In this document: in pieces, positions 48,281-56,745 of the stretch | Numbering within the stretch: position 1 is the first letter of the stretch | How the letters are laid out: each line of letters opens with the position of its first letter | Assembly: GCA_963787185.1 (NCBI GenBank) | Contig: CAWBCC010000014.1 | Location: 124,001 to 188,000, forward strand | DNA length: 64,000 bases | From: JAJXZP01 sp963787185 | GTDB lineage: Bacteria > Spirochaetota > Spirochaetia > Treponematales > Rectinemataceae | Direction: 5' to 3' | The notes under the pieces: model-generated | Databases searched by the model: none | Told to the model about the DNA's origin: nothing | The model's input: only the letters and a program-made list of their open reading frames with translations | Made by a program: the position numbers and the translations under genes

Positions 48281-49144
48281 CTAGGACTCGCGATCGCGAT
48301 TCCATTCCGCGGTGAGCGAGCATTTCAAATCCAGCATGCGTCGGTGAACCACCGCCTCCACATTCTTTCGCTCATCGCGGGAAAGGTCCTTCGTAGCTAT
48401 GGGCTCCCCGAATTCGACCAGGACCTTCAAGCCCGGATGCACATGGAGACTGCCCGAGTGCATGACATCCTGGGCGCCGACGACGCACATCGGCACGATC
48501 GCAACGCCGCTGAAAACGGCCGCGTAAAGCCCTCCTCGCTTGAACTCGGCAAGGCCGCTCCCCTGGTAGATGTACCCCTCCGGAAAGATGAGAAAATTCT
48601 TCTTTTCCTTCAACCTCGACAGCAATTCCCCGAAGGCCCGAGTCTCGGCTTCCCGGTCGCCTTGACGAACGAGAACGCATCGACTCTTCTCGAGCCAGTA
48701 TTTGATCACCGGAAGGCTGGTCAACTCCTGATTCACCACGAAAGCGGCCGGACAAGGCAGGGCCCTGTACGCGATGACGGAGTCGAGAGTGGCCGAGTGA
48801 TTGCATGCGAACAGATAATTCGATTCGGGCCGCAGGCGTTCGACTCCCCTGACGGTGAGATTCATCCTGGCCATCTTCACCATCGTGCGGGACCAGATTT
48901 TCATCGTCTCGACGGCATAGGCTTCTTTCCGTTCGCCGCGCAGGAACAAGGCGCGGGGTATTCGCCGCGCAGTCCAGAAGGTCGACAGCAGCATCCGGGG
49001 GAAGCGGAGGGTCCTGTCTTCTCTGAAGGACTCGTAAAGGAACGCCAGAGGAGGGAAGGCGGACTTGTCTATGATGCCTTGATAGCGGTTTTCGTTCCGC
49101 ATGGGGTCCGTGCGCCATCCGTCGTCCACATTCGGCTCTTCCAC
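48281..49144 (-). CDS. 1-acyl-glycerol-3-phosphate acyltransferase-like protein (PlsC superfamily)
   Basis: A 287-residue acyltransferase with the HX4D catalytic motif NHSATLD, the FPEGYIYQGSGL block (EGT-like) and a third block IVPMCVVGAQDVM. The N-terminal ~85 residues form a hydrophilic extension beyond the usual PlsC length. It probably acylates lysophosphatidic acid or a related lipid at the membrane. The start used is GTG 49144 after an AAAGGA. ATG 49102 is possible. The neighbouring unit 45459 is a second, distinct acyltransferase. Confidence 0.82.
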   Translation of the reverse strand: MEEPNVDDGWRTDPMRNENRYQGIIDKSAFPPLAFLYESFREDRTLRFPRMLLSTFWTARRIPRALFLRGERKEAYAVETMKIWSRTMVKMARMNLTVRGVERLRPESNYLFACNHSATLDSVIAYRALPCPAAFVVNQELTSLPVIKYWLEKSRCVLVRQGDREAETRAFGELLSRLKEKKNFLIFPEGYIYQGSGLAEFKRGGLYAAVFSGVAIVPMCVVGAQDVMHSGSLHVHPGLKVLVEFGEPIATKDLSRDERKNVEAVVHRRMLDLKCSLTAEWNRDRES

Positions 49145-49169
49145 GTCCGTGAGTCCTTTGTGCCATTTT

Positions 49170-49210
49170 AAAAAAACGGGCCGCGACGCGAGCTACCGCT
49201 TCACGGCCCG
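49170..49210 (-). terminator. terminator of the yajC-secD-secF operon
   Basis: Stem CGGGCCG/CGGCCCG with an inner pairing region, followed on the minus strand by seven Ts (complement of 49170-49176). It lies just past the secF stop at 49229. Confidence 0.85.
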
Positions 49211-49228
49211 GGTATTCCGGAGATCGTC

Positions 49229-50566
49229 TTAGCGTCCGGCCTTCTTGGTCGCGAGTTCTCCCGGCTTCTTGGCTGCGGGCTCACCGACTTTCTTGGCCGC
49301 GGGCTCGCCGGCTCTTTTGGCCGCAAGTTCACCGGCCTTCGCGACCGTCGCTCCCCCGAGCTTGGCCTTCGCGTGCCTGCCTTCCGTTATCTTCCAGAAA
49401 TCGACGAAGGCGGAGGCGATGAAGACCGAAGAGTAGGTGCCGGTAACCACGCCGACGATGATACAGAGCGCGAAGTCCTTCATGCTTCCGCTGGTGAAGA
49501 TGTACAGAGCGATGCTGGAGAGAAGCACCGTGCCGGAGGTGATGAAGGTTCGGCCCAGAGTTTCGGTGACGCCCCTGTTCATGTTCTCGCGGAAAATCGC
49601 ATTGGGATTGAGCTTCACCTTCTCGCGGATTCGGTCGTAGATGACGATCGTATCGTTGATCGAATATCCCACTATGGTCAGGATGGCCGCGATGATCGTC
49701 GTGTTGAACTCCATCCTCGTGAATACGATGAAGGCCACGAGCACGAGAGCGTCGTGCACGACGGAGAGCACGGCGCCGAAGGCATAGACGGGTTTGAATC
49801 GGAAGGAGCAGTACAGAAGAATGACGGCGAAAACGAGGAGAGTCAGCCACACCGCCTGATGCGCGAGCGTCTGGGAGAAGCGGGCGCCGACGAACTGCGA
49901 GCTCCTCACGATGACGTTGTCGGCACCGAATGCCGAACTCAGCGACGAGAAGAGATTGGCGTTGATGGCCTGGGCGAGGTTCGGGTCGTTGCCGGAGTCC
50001 ACGATTCGGATCACGAATTCGCGGTTGGCCGGATCGCCGGCGCGCTGGATCGAAACGGAACCGAAAGACTTGAGCGCGGCCCGAATGGCTTCGACGCTGA
50101 CCGGCAGGACGCTCGCGTCGGTCGACTGGAAGTGCAGAAGCGTCGGCGCGGCCGAAAGCGTGGAATCGGTGGACTGCGAACGTCCGAGAAGCAGACTCGA
50201 AGGCTGGGATCCGTCGACTTTCAGGTCCACGAGCACGCCGGGAATGGCCTTGAGCGCGTCGGCTACGGCCTGGATGGTCGGATACTTGTCGAAGCCGATC
50301 GTATAGGAGGCGGATTGCCCCGAGGGAGCCTGGGAAATCAGGTCGATCTCGGACTTGGCCACCGTGAGCCGCATGGTGCCGGTACCGTCGTACGAAACAT
50401 CCATCGAAGGCGGAGCGAATTGCACGCTGGTATTGAGACCGGCCTGGAAATCCACGCCCAGATGCACGCCGAGGATGAGCACGCCGAGAAGACCCGAGAG
50501 AATGATGACGAGCGAGATGGGAACGGTGATCTTGAAGCTGCGGTCGAAATTGATGACGCGCGTCAT
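49229..50566 (-). CDS. secF: protein-export membrane protein SecF, with a repetitive C-terminal tail
   Basis: A 445-residue SecF. The N-terminal FDRSFKITVPISLVIILSGLLGVLI helix and VHLGVDFQAGLN motif are followed by a long periplasmic domain. Then come the membrane helices with the SecF signature (GYSINDTIVIYDRIREKVKL) and LSSIALYIFTSGSMKDFALC. The last ~45 residues are a Lys/Ala/Gly-rich tail of about five imperfect 8-residue repeats (KKxGEPAA), encoded by 24-bp DNA repeats at about 49236-49340. The ATG overlaps the secD stop (ATGA). It forms the SecDF accessory complex that uses proton motive force to finish export. Confidence 0.93.
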   Translation of the reverse strand: MTRVINFDRSFKITVPISLVIILSGLLGVLILGVHLGVDFQAGLNTSVQFAPPSMDVSYDGTGTMRLTVAKSEIDLISQAPSGQSASYTIGFDKYPTIQAVADALKAIPGVLVDLKVDGSQPSSLLLGRSQSTDSTLSAAPTLLHFQSTDASVLPVSVEAIRAALKSFGSVSIQRAGDPANREFVIRIVDSGNDPNLAQAINANLFSSLSSAFGADNVIVRSSQFVGARFSQTLAHQAVWLTLLVFAVILLYCSFRFKPVYAFGAVLSVVHDALVLVAFIVFTRMEFNTTIIAAILTIVGYSINDTIVIYDRIREKVKLNPNAIFRENMNRGVTETLGRTFITSGTVLLSSIALYIFTSGSMKDFALCIIVGVVTGTYSSVFIASAFVDFWKITEGRHAKAKLGGATVAKAGELAAKRAGEPAAKKVGEPAAKKPGELATKKAGR

Positions 50567-52296
50567 TTGACCCTCCAGGAAATGCTCGTGTGCTTCACCC
50601 TGAGGACATCGGTCTCGAAATCGAATATGAGGTGCGACACGAAGAGAGACGTGAAGAGCGAGCATATGGTTCCGATCGCGAGCGAGACAGCGAAGCCCTG
50701 AATCGGGCCGGAACCGAGCTGGGCGAGAAAGAGGGCGGCGATGAGATTCGTAAGGTGCGAATCGAAGATCGTCCAGAACGCCTTGTCGAACCCGGCCCGT
50801 ATCGACGCTACCCGGCCCTTGCCCAGCCTGAGCTCTTCCTTGATACGCTCGAAAATGAGCACGTTCGCGTCGACCGAGACGCCGATGGTGAGGACGAAGC
50901 CGGCTATGGAGGGCAGCGTCAGCGTGAGGCCGAAGGCCGAGAGCACGCCGATCATGATGAAGAGGTTGATTATCTCCGCAACGGCGGTGTTGATGCCCGC
51001 GCCCTTGTAGTAGAGAAGCATGAACCCGATGACGAGGAGGAAGGCGATGGTCACGGCCAGGATTCCGGCGTGAACGGAGTCCTCGCCGAGCGTCGCACCG
51101 ATGGCCTGCTGGTTGACCACCGAAAGTTCTATGGGCAGCGCGGCCGTCCGAAGCAGGAGGGCCAGATTCTGCGCCTCATCCTGGTTGAATCCGGTCATGC
51201 GCACCGACTCGCGGATAGGCTCCTGGATGCGCGCCCCCGCCTTGACGTGGTCGTCGAGCACGACCGCGAGGGTCTTGCCGACATTGGCCGACGTCAGTTT
51301 GTAGAAAATCTCTCCGCCATCCTTGTCCAGGACGAAATTGGTCTCGGGCTGACCGGTAATGGGATCCGAGGAGACCTGGGCGCTCTGGATGTGATTGCCG
51401 TCCAGACCGGGAGTCTCGTCGATGACCATGTAGCGGCCGGTGAACTCGTCGAGGCCGTAGTTGTCCGTCTTGTAGAACTTCCGGATCATATAGCCGGCCG
51501 GTACGATGCTGGGATCGGAAACCGTGAGGGTCTTTTCGTCGACCGCCGTGGGATTGCGCGCGAGGAGTTCGTTCAACTTGTTCGTGGCATCGTCGTTGAC
51601 GATATAGAAGGCGAGATTTCCCTTTCCCATGATGATGGAGTTGATGCGCTCGGGGTCGGCGGCACCGGGGATCTCGACGTATATCTGATCTTCGCCCTGC
51701 TGGCGGATGACGGGCTCGGTGAGGCCGAACTTGTCGATGCGGCTGTTCAAGACCTGAATGCCGCGCTTCATGGCGTCGGCCCTCTCGGCGGCGGACAGCT
51801 GATGCCCGAGCTTCTTCGCCAGAGCGTTCATGTCGGCCTGGATGACGATGCTCATGCCGCCCGAAAGGTCGAGGCCCATCTGAATGGCTTTGCCGTGCTC
51901 CGCCTTCAGGTTCATGACGCGCGTCCTGTAGACATTCTCGAAGCCGTCGAAGGCGGCGCGCTCGTTGTCGAAGCCCATGAGTGCCGAAGCGGCCGTCCAG
52001 GTCCCGGGCAGGCTCTTGCGCGCGTCCTTGTAGGCCTTGGTCGCCGCCTGGATCACGCTCGCGAACTTTACGGGCGAAAGGGGCGACTGGTCACCCTTGC
52101 CGGCGAGGCCCTTTAGCTCGTTGAGATCCGCCACGGCCATGGTGCGCGAATATTCGCGGATCTGCTCGCGCGAACCCACCGCCAAAGACTGATTGGCTTT
52201 GCTCGTCAGGAAGTACCAGCTGACCGTGGGCCATAGGAACGCGAAGGCCACGGCGATGACCGCCAGCACTATAAGGAATCTCTGAATCTTGCTCAT
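50563..52296 (-). CDS. secD: protein-export membrane protein SecD
   Basis: A 577-residue SecD. The first helix (FLIVLAVIAVAFAFLWPTVSW) is followed by GLDLSGGMSIVIQAD, the conserved D1 motif. The P1 periplasmic domain contains IQVLNSRIDKFGLTEPVIRQQGEDQIYVEIPGA. Membrane helices include VLTIGVSVDANVLIFERIKEELR, the proton-relay region. It acts with SecF and YajC in the second stage of Sec export. RBS TGGAG. The gene lies between yajC and secF on the same strand. Confidence 0.95.
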   Translation of the reverse strand: MSKIQRFLIVLAVIAVAFAFLWPTVSWYFLTSKANQSLAVGSREQIREYSRTMAVADLNELKGLAGKGDQSPLSPVKFASVIQAATKAYKDARKSLPGTWTAASALMGFDNERAAFDGFENVYRTRVMNLKAEHGKAIQMGLDLSGGMSIVIQADMNALAKKLGHQLSAAERADAMKRGIQVLNSRIDKFGLTEPVIRQQGEDQIYVEIPGAADPERINSIIMGKGNLAFYIVNDDATNKLNELLARNPTAVDEKTLTVSDPSIVPAGYMIRKFYKTDNYGLDEFTGRYMVIDETPGLDGNHIQSAQVSSDPITGQPETNFVLDKDGGEIFYKLTSANVGKTLAVVLDDHVKAGARIQEPIRESVRMTGFNQDEAQNLALLLRTAALPIELSVVNQQAIGATLGEDSVHAGILAVTIAFLLVIGFMLLYYKGAGINTAVAEIINLFIMIGVLSAFGLTLTLPSIAGFVLTIGVSVDANVLIFERIKEELRLGKGRVASIRAGFDKAFWTIFDSHLTNLIAALFLAQLGSGPIQGFAVSLAIGTICSLFTSLFVSHLIFDFETDVLRVKHTSISWRVK

Positions 52297-52412
52297 TCCG
52301 GCTGCTCCAGATGAGGATGTGGGCCGTCGAGACGCCCCTATGTGGGGGTCTCGCCGCGGCGCGGGCCTTCCCGGCGCCGGGCCCCGGGCGGCCCCGGGTT
52401 ACGCGGGAAGGA

Positions 52413-52787
52413 TTACTTCTTTTCCTCGACGAACCTCTCGGAATCGCTCTTGTCTTCGAATTTGTCCTCGCTGCCCTTGGCCGTCACCGCCTGAACGGCG
52501 GACTTCGAAAACTCCAGTTTGGTGTTTTCGTCGACCTTGATGATCACGGTGGTCTCTTTGACCGAGGTGATGGTCCCGTGAATGCCGCCGACCGTGACGA
52601 CCTTGTCGCCTTTTTTCATGGCCGCGACCATGGCCTTGGCATCTTTTTGCTTCTTGTTCTGGGGCCGGATGATGAGGAAATAGAAAATGACGAAAACGAG
52701 ACCAAACGTGACGATGGTCGAGACCATCGACATACTCGAGCCGCCGGCAGCCTGCAGAACGACGAGCCCGGACAAAAACTTATCCAT
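52413..52787 (-). CDS. yajC: Sec translocase accessory protein YajC
   Basis: A 124-residue protein with one N-terminal membrane helix (MVSTIVTFGLVFVIFYFLIIRPQ) and the hallmark RPQNKKQKDAKAM and KGDKVVTVGGIHGTI blocks. The C-terminal tail is acidic and basic (EDKFEDKSDSERFVEEKK), longer than usual. It heads the yajC-secD-secF operon. GAAGGAAA precedes the start, and a TTGACG-18-TAGCCT promoter lies at 52818-52847. Confidence 0.95.
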   Translation of the reverse strand: MDKFLSGLVVLQAAGGSSMSMVSTIVTFGLVFVIFYFLIIRPQNKKQKDAKAMVAAMKKGDKVVTVGGIHGTITSVKETTVIIKVDENTKLEFSKSAVQAVTAKGSEDKFEDKSDSERFVEEKK

Positions 52788-52817
52788 TACGGTTTCCTTC
52801 GTGTGAAGTGTCGCGGA

Positions 52818-52847
52818 AGGCTAGCACGGATTGTGTTGCGGCGTCAA
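52818..52847 (-). promoter_or_regulatory. promoter of yajC-secD-secF
   Basis: Minus strand: TTGACG (52842-52847), 18-bp spacer, TAGCCT (52818-52823), about 30 bases to ATG 52787. Confidence 0.65.
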
Positions 52848-52919
52848 GTTTGGCACGCCACTGGCATATTCCCGAAGAAAACTGCGTTGCCGCAGAGGGG
52901 AGGTACTCAATCATATGAG

Positions 52920-53043
52920 GCTCTTTCAAAATGCGGACGCATTTTGAAAGAGCTACCATAAACTGCGGCATTTGCGCACGGTTTCGAAGAAACCGGAGCA
53001 AATGCGAAGCCAATTTCAAAACCAACCGGGTTTTGAAATTGGC
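52920..53043. repeat. three consecutive palindromes (dispersed repeat family B, longest copy)
   Basis: Three hairpin-forming units follow each other: a 15-bp stem with 4-base loop (GCTCTTTCAAAATGC..., 52920-52953); GCATTTGC...GCAAATGC enclosing GGTTTC-GAA-GAAACC (52968-53005); and a 15-bp stem (GCCAATTTCAAAACC..., 53009-53043). Parts recur at 55318-55380 and 61317-61354. No gene here. Confidence 0.8.
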
Positions 53044-53071
53044 TCATATGCCAGGACGATTTTCTGGCACG

Positions 53072-53235
53072 GAACCACAGAAGCACGGAGGGAGAGGGAG
53101 ATTGGACGAAAGATTCAGAGGCTTCCCAAACCCGCTCCATTTGGAAAGAGCCTCATCCGGATTCCCGGATCATCCCTATCCTCCGACTCTCCCCTTCTTC
53201 TCCATGCCTCTGTGGCCCTATGGCTCTGTGGCCTT
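53072..53235. repeat. inverted pair of ACCACAGAGGC-family repeats
   Basis: Forward copy AACCACAGAAGCACGGAGGG at about 53075, reverse copies ATGCCTCTGTGGCCC and TGGCTCTGTGGCC at about 53202-53234. They lie between the family B palindromes and the carbamate kinase stop. Confidence 0.65.
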
Positions 53236-53264
53236 TGTATCCAGGACTCCGGGGAAGCCCCGTT

Positions 53265-54206
53265 TCAGGCGGTGATGACGGTCCCGGCCTTGCCGTCGGC
53301 GGCGGCCGTGGCGTTCTCCATGCTCGTGATGATGACCTTGGCCCCGCCCCGCCTGATGAAGTCGCAGGCGGCCTCGATCTTGGGACCCATCGAGCCTTTG
53401 GGGAACTGGTTCTCTTTGAGATAGCGCTCGCATTCGGCGACGGTCATGGTGTCGAAGTACTTTTGGTCGGGTTTCTTGTAGTTGATCGCCACGCGGTCCA
53501 CGCCGGTGAGGATGAGAAGCTCGTCGGCGCCGATCAGGTTGGCGAGGAGGGCCGAGGCGCGGTCCTTGTCGATGACCGCGTCGACGCCGGAAAGCGTGCC
53601 GTCGGCCTCGCGCTTGACAGGGACGCCGCCGCCGCCCACCGCGATGACGACCTTGCCATCGTCTATGAGGTCCTTGATCGTGCCCTTTTCGACCACGTCG
53701 AGGGGAATGGGCGAGGCCACGACTCTGCGGAAGCCCCGGCCCGGGTCCTCTTTGACGACCCAGCCGCGCTCGCGAAGCTTGTCCACCTGTTCGGCCTTGT
53801 AGAAGGGTCCCACGTATTTGGTGGGATTGGCCATGGAGGGATCATTGGGATCGACCTCGACCTGAGTGACGATGGTGACCACATCCTTGTCCACGCCGGC
53901 CTTGCGGAGAGCGTTGGAGAGGCTCTGCGCGATCATATAGCCCATGGAACCCTGGGTATCGGCCACGATGACGTTGAGAGTGGAGGGAGGGACCTGGGAG
54001 GAAGCGGCTTCGTTGCGGATGAGGTGGACGCCGGCTTGCGGACCGTTGCCGTGGGAGAGCACCACCCTGTGGCCTTCGCGGATCATGCCGACTATGGCCG
54101 CCATGCTCTTGCGCGTGTTCTCGAATTGCTGTTCGACGGTCCCCTCCGTCCCCTCTTCGATGATAGCGTTTCCGCCAAGGGCGACGACGATAGTCTTCCT
54201 GCTCAT
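53265..54206 (-). CDS. arcC: carbamate kinase
   Basis: A 313-residue amino-acid-kinase-family enzyme starting MSRKTIVVALGGNAI. It has GHRVVLSHGNGPQAG (carbamoyl phosphate/ATP-binding), VIAVGGGGVPV and DKDRASALLANLIGADELLILTGVD. It transfers phosphate from carbamoyl phosphate to ADP, giving ATP in arginine deiminase or purine fermentation. No arginine deiminase is adjacent, so the carbamoyl source is unknown; purine breakdown would suit the molybdenum hydroxylase (inference). AGAGGAG precedes ATG 54206. An extended -10 (TGTATACT) lies upstream. Confidence 0.93.
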   Translation of the reverse strand: MSRKTIVVALGGNAIIEEGTEGTVEQQFENTRKSMAAIVGMIREGHRVVLSHGNGPQAGVHLIRNEAASSQVPPSTLNVIVADTQGSMGYMIAQSLSNALRKAGVDKDVVTIVTQVEVDPNDPSMANPTKYVGPFYKAEQVDKLRERGWVVKEDPGRGFRRVVASPIPLDVVEKGTIKDLIDDGKVVIAVGGGGVPVKREADGTLSGVDAVIDKDRASALLANLIGADELLILTGVDRVAINYKKPDQKYFDTMTVAECERYLKENQFPKGSMGPKIEAACDFIRRGGAKVIITSMENATAAADGKAGTVITA

Positions 54207-54451
54207 ATCCGCTCCTCTTCACTCCCCGAGTCCGGTCCACGGGAGGAAGGGCGCAGTATACAATACAGTCTACAACTCAACAAGCCTATATGTTTTCGAT
54301 AAATATGCAGCCTTTTTGAATACAAATGCGATAACCGTCGGCGGGGGGGAGTACAGCAGGTTCCGCCGAACAGTCCCATGCAATGCATTCGCTGCCCGCT
54401 TGGCCGCGGGCCGATTGCCCCCTCCGTATTCTCCGAAAAGCGCAACCGGGA

Positions 54452-54457
54452 TATACT
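54452..54457 (+). promoter_or_regulatory. -10 box of ispH, predicted leaderless
   Basis: TATACT ends six bases before ATG 54464. The -35 region (TTCTCC at 54429-54434) is weak. Confidence 0.45.
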
Positions 54458-54463
54458 CGGCCC

Positions 54464-55351
54464 ATGATCCTCAGACGCGCCAGGGTGATGGGACCCTGCA
54501 TGGGCGTGAAGCGGGGGCTCGATCTGGCCAGGAGCCTCGTCGGATCGGAAGGCTCCGTCTACACTCTGGGTCCCCTCATCCACAACCCGCAGGCGGTCGC
54601 CCGGTTGCGCGCCCAGGGCGTCGTGCCTCTTTCGGAGAACGAGCTCGACGAGCGGGTGGCGGGCACGACGGTCGTCATCCGTGCCCATGGAGTGGCTCCC
54701 GAGCTGAAGGCCCGAATCGCCCTTCTGGGCGGTCGCGTGGTGGACGCCACCTGCCCCCGCGTCATCGCCAGCCAGAGGCGCGCCGCCGCCTACGCTCAAA
54801 AAGGCTGGACCGTCGTAATAGCGGGAGACCGCGATCACGGCGAGGTCGCGGGCATCGCGGGGCACGCGCGCGAGGCGGGCGGTTCCGAGGCTTCCTGGAC
54901 AGTCGTGGGCTCGGCGGAGGAAGCCGAGAGCCTGCAGGTCGCGGGCCCTCTGGCCGTCATTGCTCAAACCACGATCCGCCAGGAAGAGTACCGCGCCATC
55001 TGCACCGTCCTCTCGCGGCGTTTTCCCGTGATAGAGATCGTCGACTCGATCTGCCCCGCAACTGCCGAGCGCCAGGCTGCCCTGGCCGAGCTCGCCCGCG
55101 ACTGCGATGCGATACTCGTCGTGGGGGGAAGGAACTCCGCGAACACGACGCGGCTCTACAGCGCCGCTCTGGAACTGGGAAAGCCGTCTTGGCTGATCGA
55201 ACGGGCGACGGAAATGCCGCCGGAGATATACGGTTTCGAGCGGGTAGGCCTCACATCGGGCGCGAGCACGCCCGACAGTTTCGTCGACGAGGTCGAAGCG
55301 CGCCTCGCGCAGGGCATCGAAGAAACCGGAGCAAGTGCAAAACCGGTTTAA
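54464..55351 (+). CDS. ispH: 4-hydroxy-3-methylbut-2-enyl diphosphate reductase
   Basis: A 295-residue IspH (LytB). The three iron-sulfur-ligating Cys are in place: C12 (MGPCMGVKRG), C97 (DATCPRV) and C197 (DSICPATAERQ). The catalytic IRAHGV motif and GLTSGASTPDSFVDEV end block are present. It makes IPP and DMAPP in the last step of the non-mevalonate pathway. No ribosome-binding site precedes the ATG, and the -10 box ends six bases upstream. The final ~10 codons lie inside a dispersed repeat (55318-55380), so the extreme C-terminus (EETGASAKPV) is repeat-derived. Confidence 0.93.
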   Translation: MILRRARVMGPCMGVKRGLDLARSLVGSEGSVYTLGPLIHNPQAVARLRAQGVVPLSENELDERVAGTTVVIRAHGVAPELKARIALLGGRVVDATCPRVIASQRRAAAYAQKGWTVVIAGDRDHGEVAGIAGHAREAGGSEASWTVVGSAEEAESLQVAGPLAVIAQTTIRQEEYRAICTVLSRRFPVIEIVDSICPATAERQAALAELARDCDAILVVGGRNSANTTRLYSAALELGKPSWLIERATEMPPEIYGFERVGLTSGASTPDSFVDEVEARLAQGIEETGASAKPV

Positions 55352-55380
55352 AAGCCGACCGGGCCTTGAAATCGGCTCGA
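55318..55380 (+). repeat. dispersed repeat family B, copy overlapping the ispH 3' end
   Basis: A 61-bp segment starting CGAAGAAACCGGAGCAAGTG aligns without gaps to 52985-53045, with about 80% identity, including a decayed third palindrome. The first 34 bases are the end of ispH. Confidence 0.7.
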
Positions 55381-55461
55381 TCGACAGCCTTGTCCTGCGG
55401 TTTTGCTTTTCTTTTTTCCTTATTTGTAGGATCATTCAAATAACCTCGATCAGGAGGCATG

Positions 55462-56019
55462 ATGGATATCCTTCCGGAAATCGAAGCTCGCCGCGCATTC
55501 CGTGCGATCTCGCCCGATCCCCTGCCCGACGAACAGGTCGGACGCCTGCTCAAGGCGGCCACGCTCGCCCCTTCCTGCTTCAACAACCAGCCATGGCGAC
55601 TCATCGCCGTTTCCGGAGAACGGCTGCCGGCTCTTCGCGAGGCCCTGACGGAGGGCAACAAGTGGGCGACGCGGGCTCCGCTGATCGTCGTTTTCGCCAC
55701 CAAGCCCTCGCTTTCCTGTCGCTCCGACCAAGGGCGCGACTACGCACCCTTCGACCTCGGTATGGCGGCCATGGGATTCATGCTCCAGGCCACGAGGGAG
55801 AACCTCCGCGCCCATCCCATCGCGGGATACAATCCCGTCAAGGCAGCCAAAGCGGTCGGCCTGCCCGAGGACTATATCGCCTTCACCTTGATCATCGTCG
55901 GCAAGCCGGGCGACGAGGGCCTCCTCGCAGAGTGGCAGGTCGAGCGCGAACGCGGGGGACGCCAGCGCAAGACTCTGGCGGAGGTGGCCTTCAGGGATTC
56001 CTGGGACAAGCCCTGGTAG
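55462..56019 (+). CDS. nitroreductase family flavoprotein
   Basis: A 185-residue FMN-dependent nitroreductase-fold protein: EARRAFRAISPDPLPDEQVGRLLKAATLAPSCFNNQPWR (FMN-binding Arg and NQPW), LGMAAMGFMLQATRENL and the C-terminal FTLIIVGKP. Such enzymes reduce nitro compounds, quinones or flavins with NAD(P)H. The start at ATG 55462 has AGGAGG four bases upstream. ATG 55459 also fits. It is followed at 42 bases by uridine kinase. Confidence 0.86.
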   Translation: MDILPEIEARRAFRAISPDPLPDEQVGRLLKAATLAPSCFNNQPWRLIAVSGERLPALREALTEGNKWATRAPLIVVFATKPSLSCRSDQGRDYAPFDLGMAAMGFMLQATRENLRAHPIAGYNPVKAAKAVGLPEDYIAFTLIIVGKPGDEGLLAEWQVERERGGRQRKTLAEVAFRDSWDKPW

Positions 56020-56061
56020 AGGAGGCTATGCAGGCCGAGAGGTTCTCGATACGCTAGGTCC

Positions 56062-56676
56062 GTGGAGCTGGCCAAGATCATCGGCATCTGCGGCGGATCG
56101 GGCTCGGGCAAAACGACCATAGTCCGTAAAATTTCCGAGCTCGTCTCCGATTTCGTATTTATTCCCCAGGACAACTACTACAAGTCCGCCGAGTACATCT
56201 CCAATTCCAATATTACGGCCTTCAACTTCGACCAACCCGACGCCTTCGACAACGCCCTGCTCATCGAGCACCTGGAGCGCCTGAGTCACGGCGAGGCCGT
56301 GGATATGCCCACCTACGACTTCGTTCATAACCGCCGCAAGGACGAAACGATTCGAGTCGAGCCGCGGAAGCTGGTCATATTCGAAGGCATCATGATTTTC
56401 ACGAACAAGGACGTCAGGGACCGGATCGATCTCAAGATCTTCGTCGACACGCCCGACGACATACGCTTCATACGGCGGCTCACCCGCGACATGAAGGAGA
56501 GGGGCCGCACCCTCGATTCGGTGATCGAGCAGTATCTCACCGTGGTCCGGCCGGGCCACTACCAGTTCATCGAGCCCACCAAGCAATACGCCGACATCAT
56601 CATACCCGAGGGCGGAGCGAACGAACGCGCCCTGAACGTTCTCGTCAGCTTCATCAACTCGGTCCTCTCATCCTGA
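56062..56676 (+). CDS. udk: uridine kinase
   Basis: A 204-residue P-loop kinase starting MELAKIIGICGGSGSGKTT, with PQDNYYKS and FNFDQPDAFDNALL, the typical uridine/cytidine kinase blocks, and RRLTRDMKERGR. It phosphorylates uridine and cytidine in pyrimidine salvage. The start is GTG 56062, where a TACGCT box ends six bases upstream, but AGGTCC also lies there, so leaderless initiation is only a possibility. Confidence 0.9.
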   Translation: MELAKIIGICGGSGSGKTTIVRKISELVSDFVFIPQDNYYKSAEYISNSNITAFNFDQPDAFDNALLIEHLERLSHGEAVDMPTYDFVHNRRKDETIRVEPRKLVIFEGIMIFTNKDVRDRIDLKIFVDTPDDIRFIRRLTRDMKERGRTLDSVIEQYLTVVRPGHYQFIEPTKQYADIIIPEGGANERALNVLVSFINSVLSS

Positions 56677-56682
56677 ATTCGA

Positions 56683-56711
56683 TTGACGTCGCGGCTCTAT
56701 GGGGCTACAAA
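56683..56711 (+). promoter_or_regulatory. promoter of the partner-switching cassette
   Basis: TTGACG (56683-56688), 17-bp spacer, TACAAA (56706-56711). A leader with AGGTGGAG precedes ATG 56746. Confidence 0.65.
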
Positions 56712-56745
56712 AGATGCCGATACCCTAGGTGGAGTACCCTGAGCA

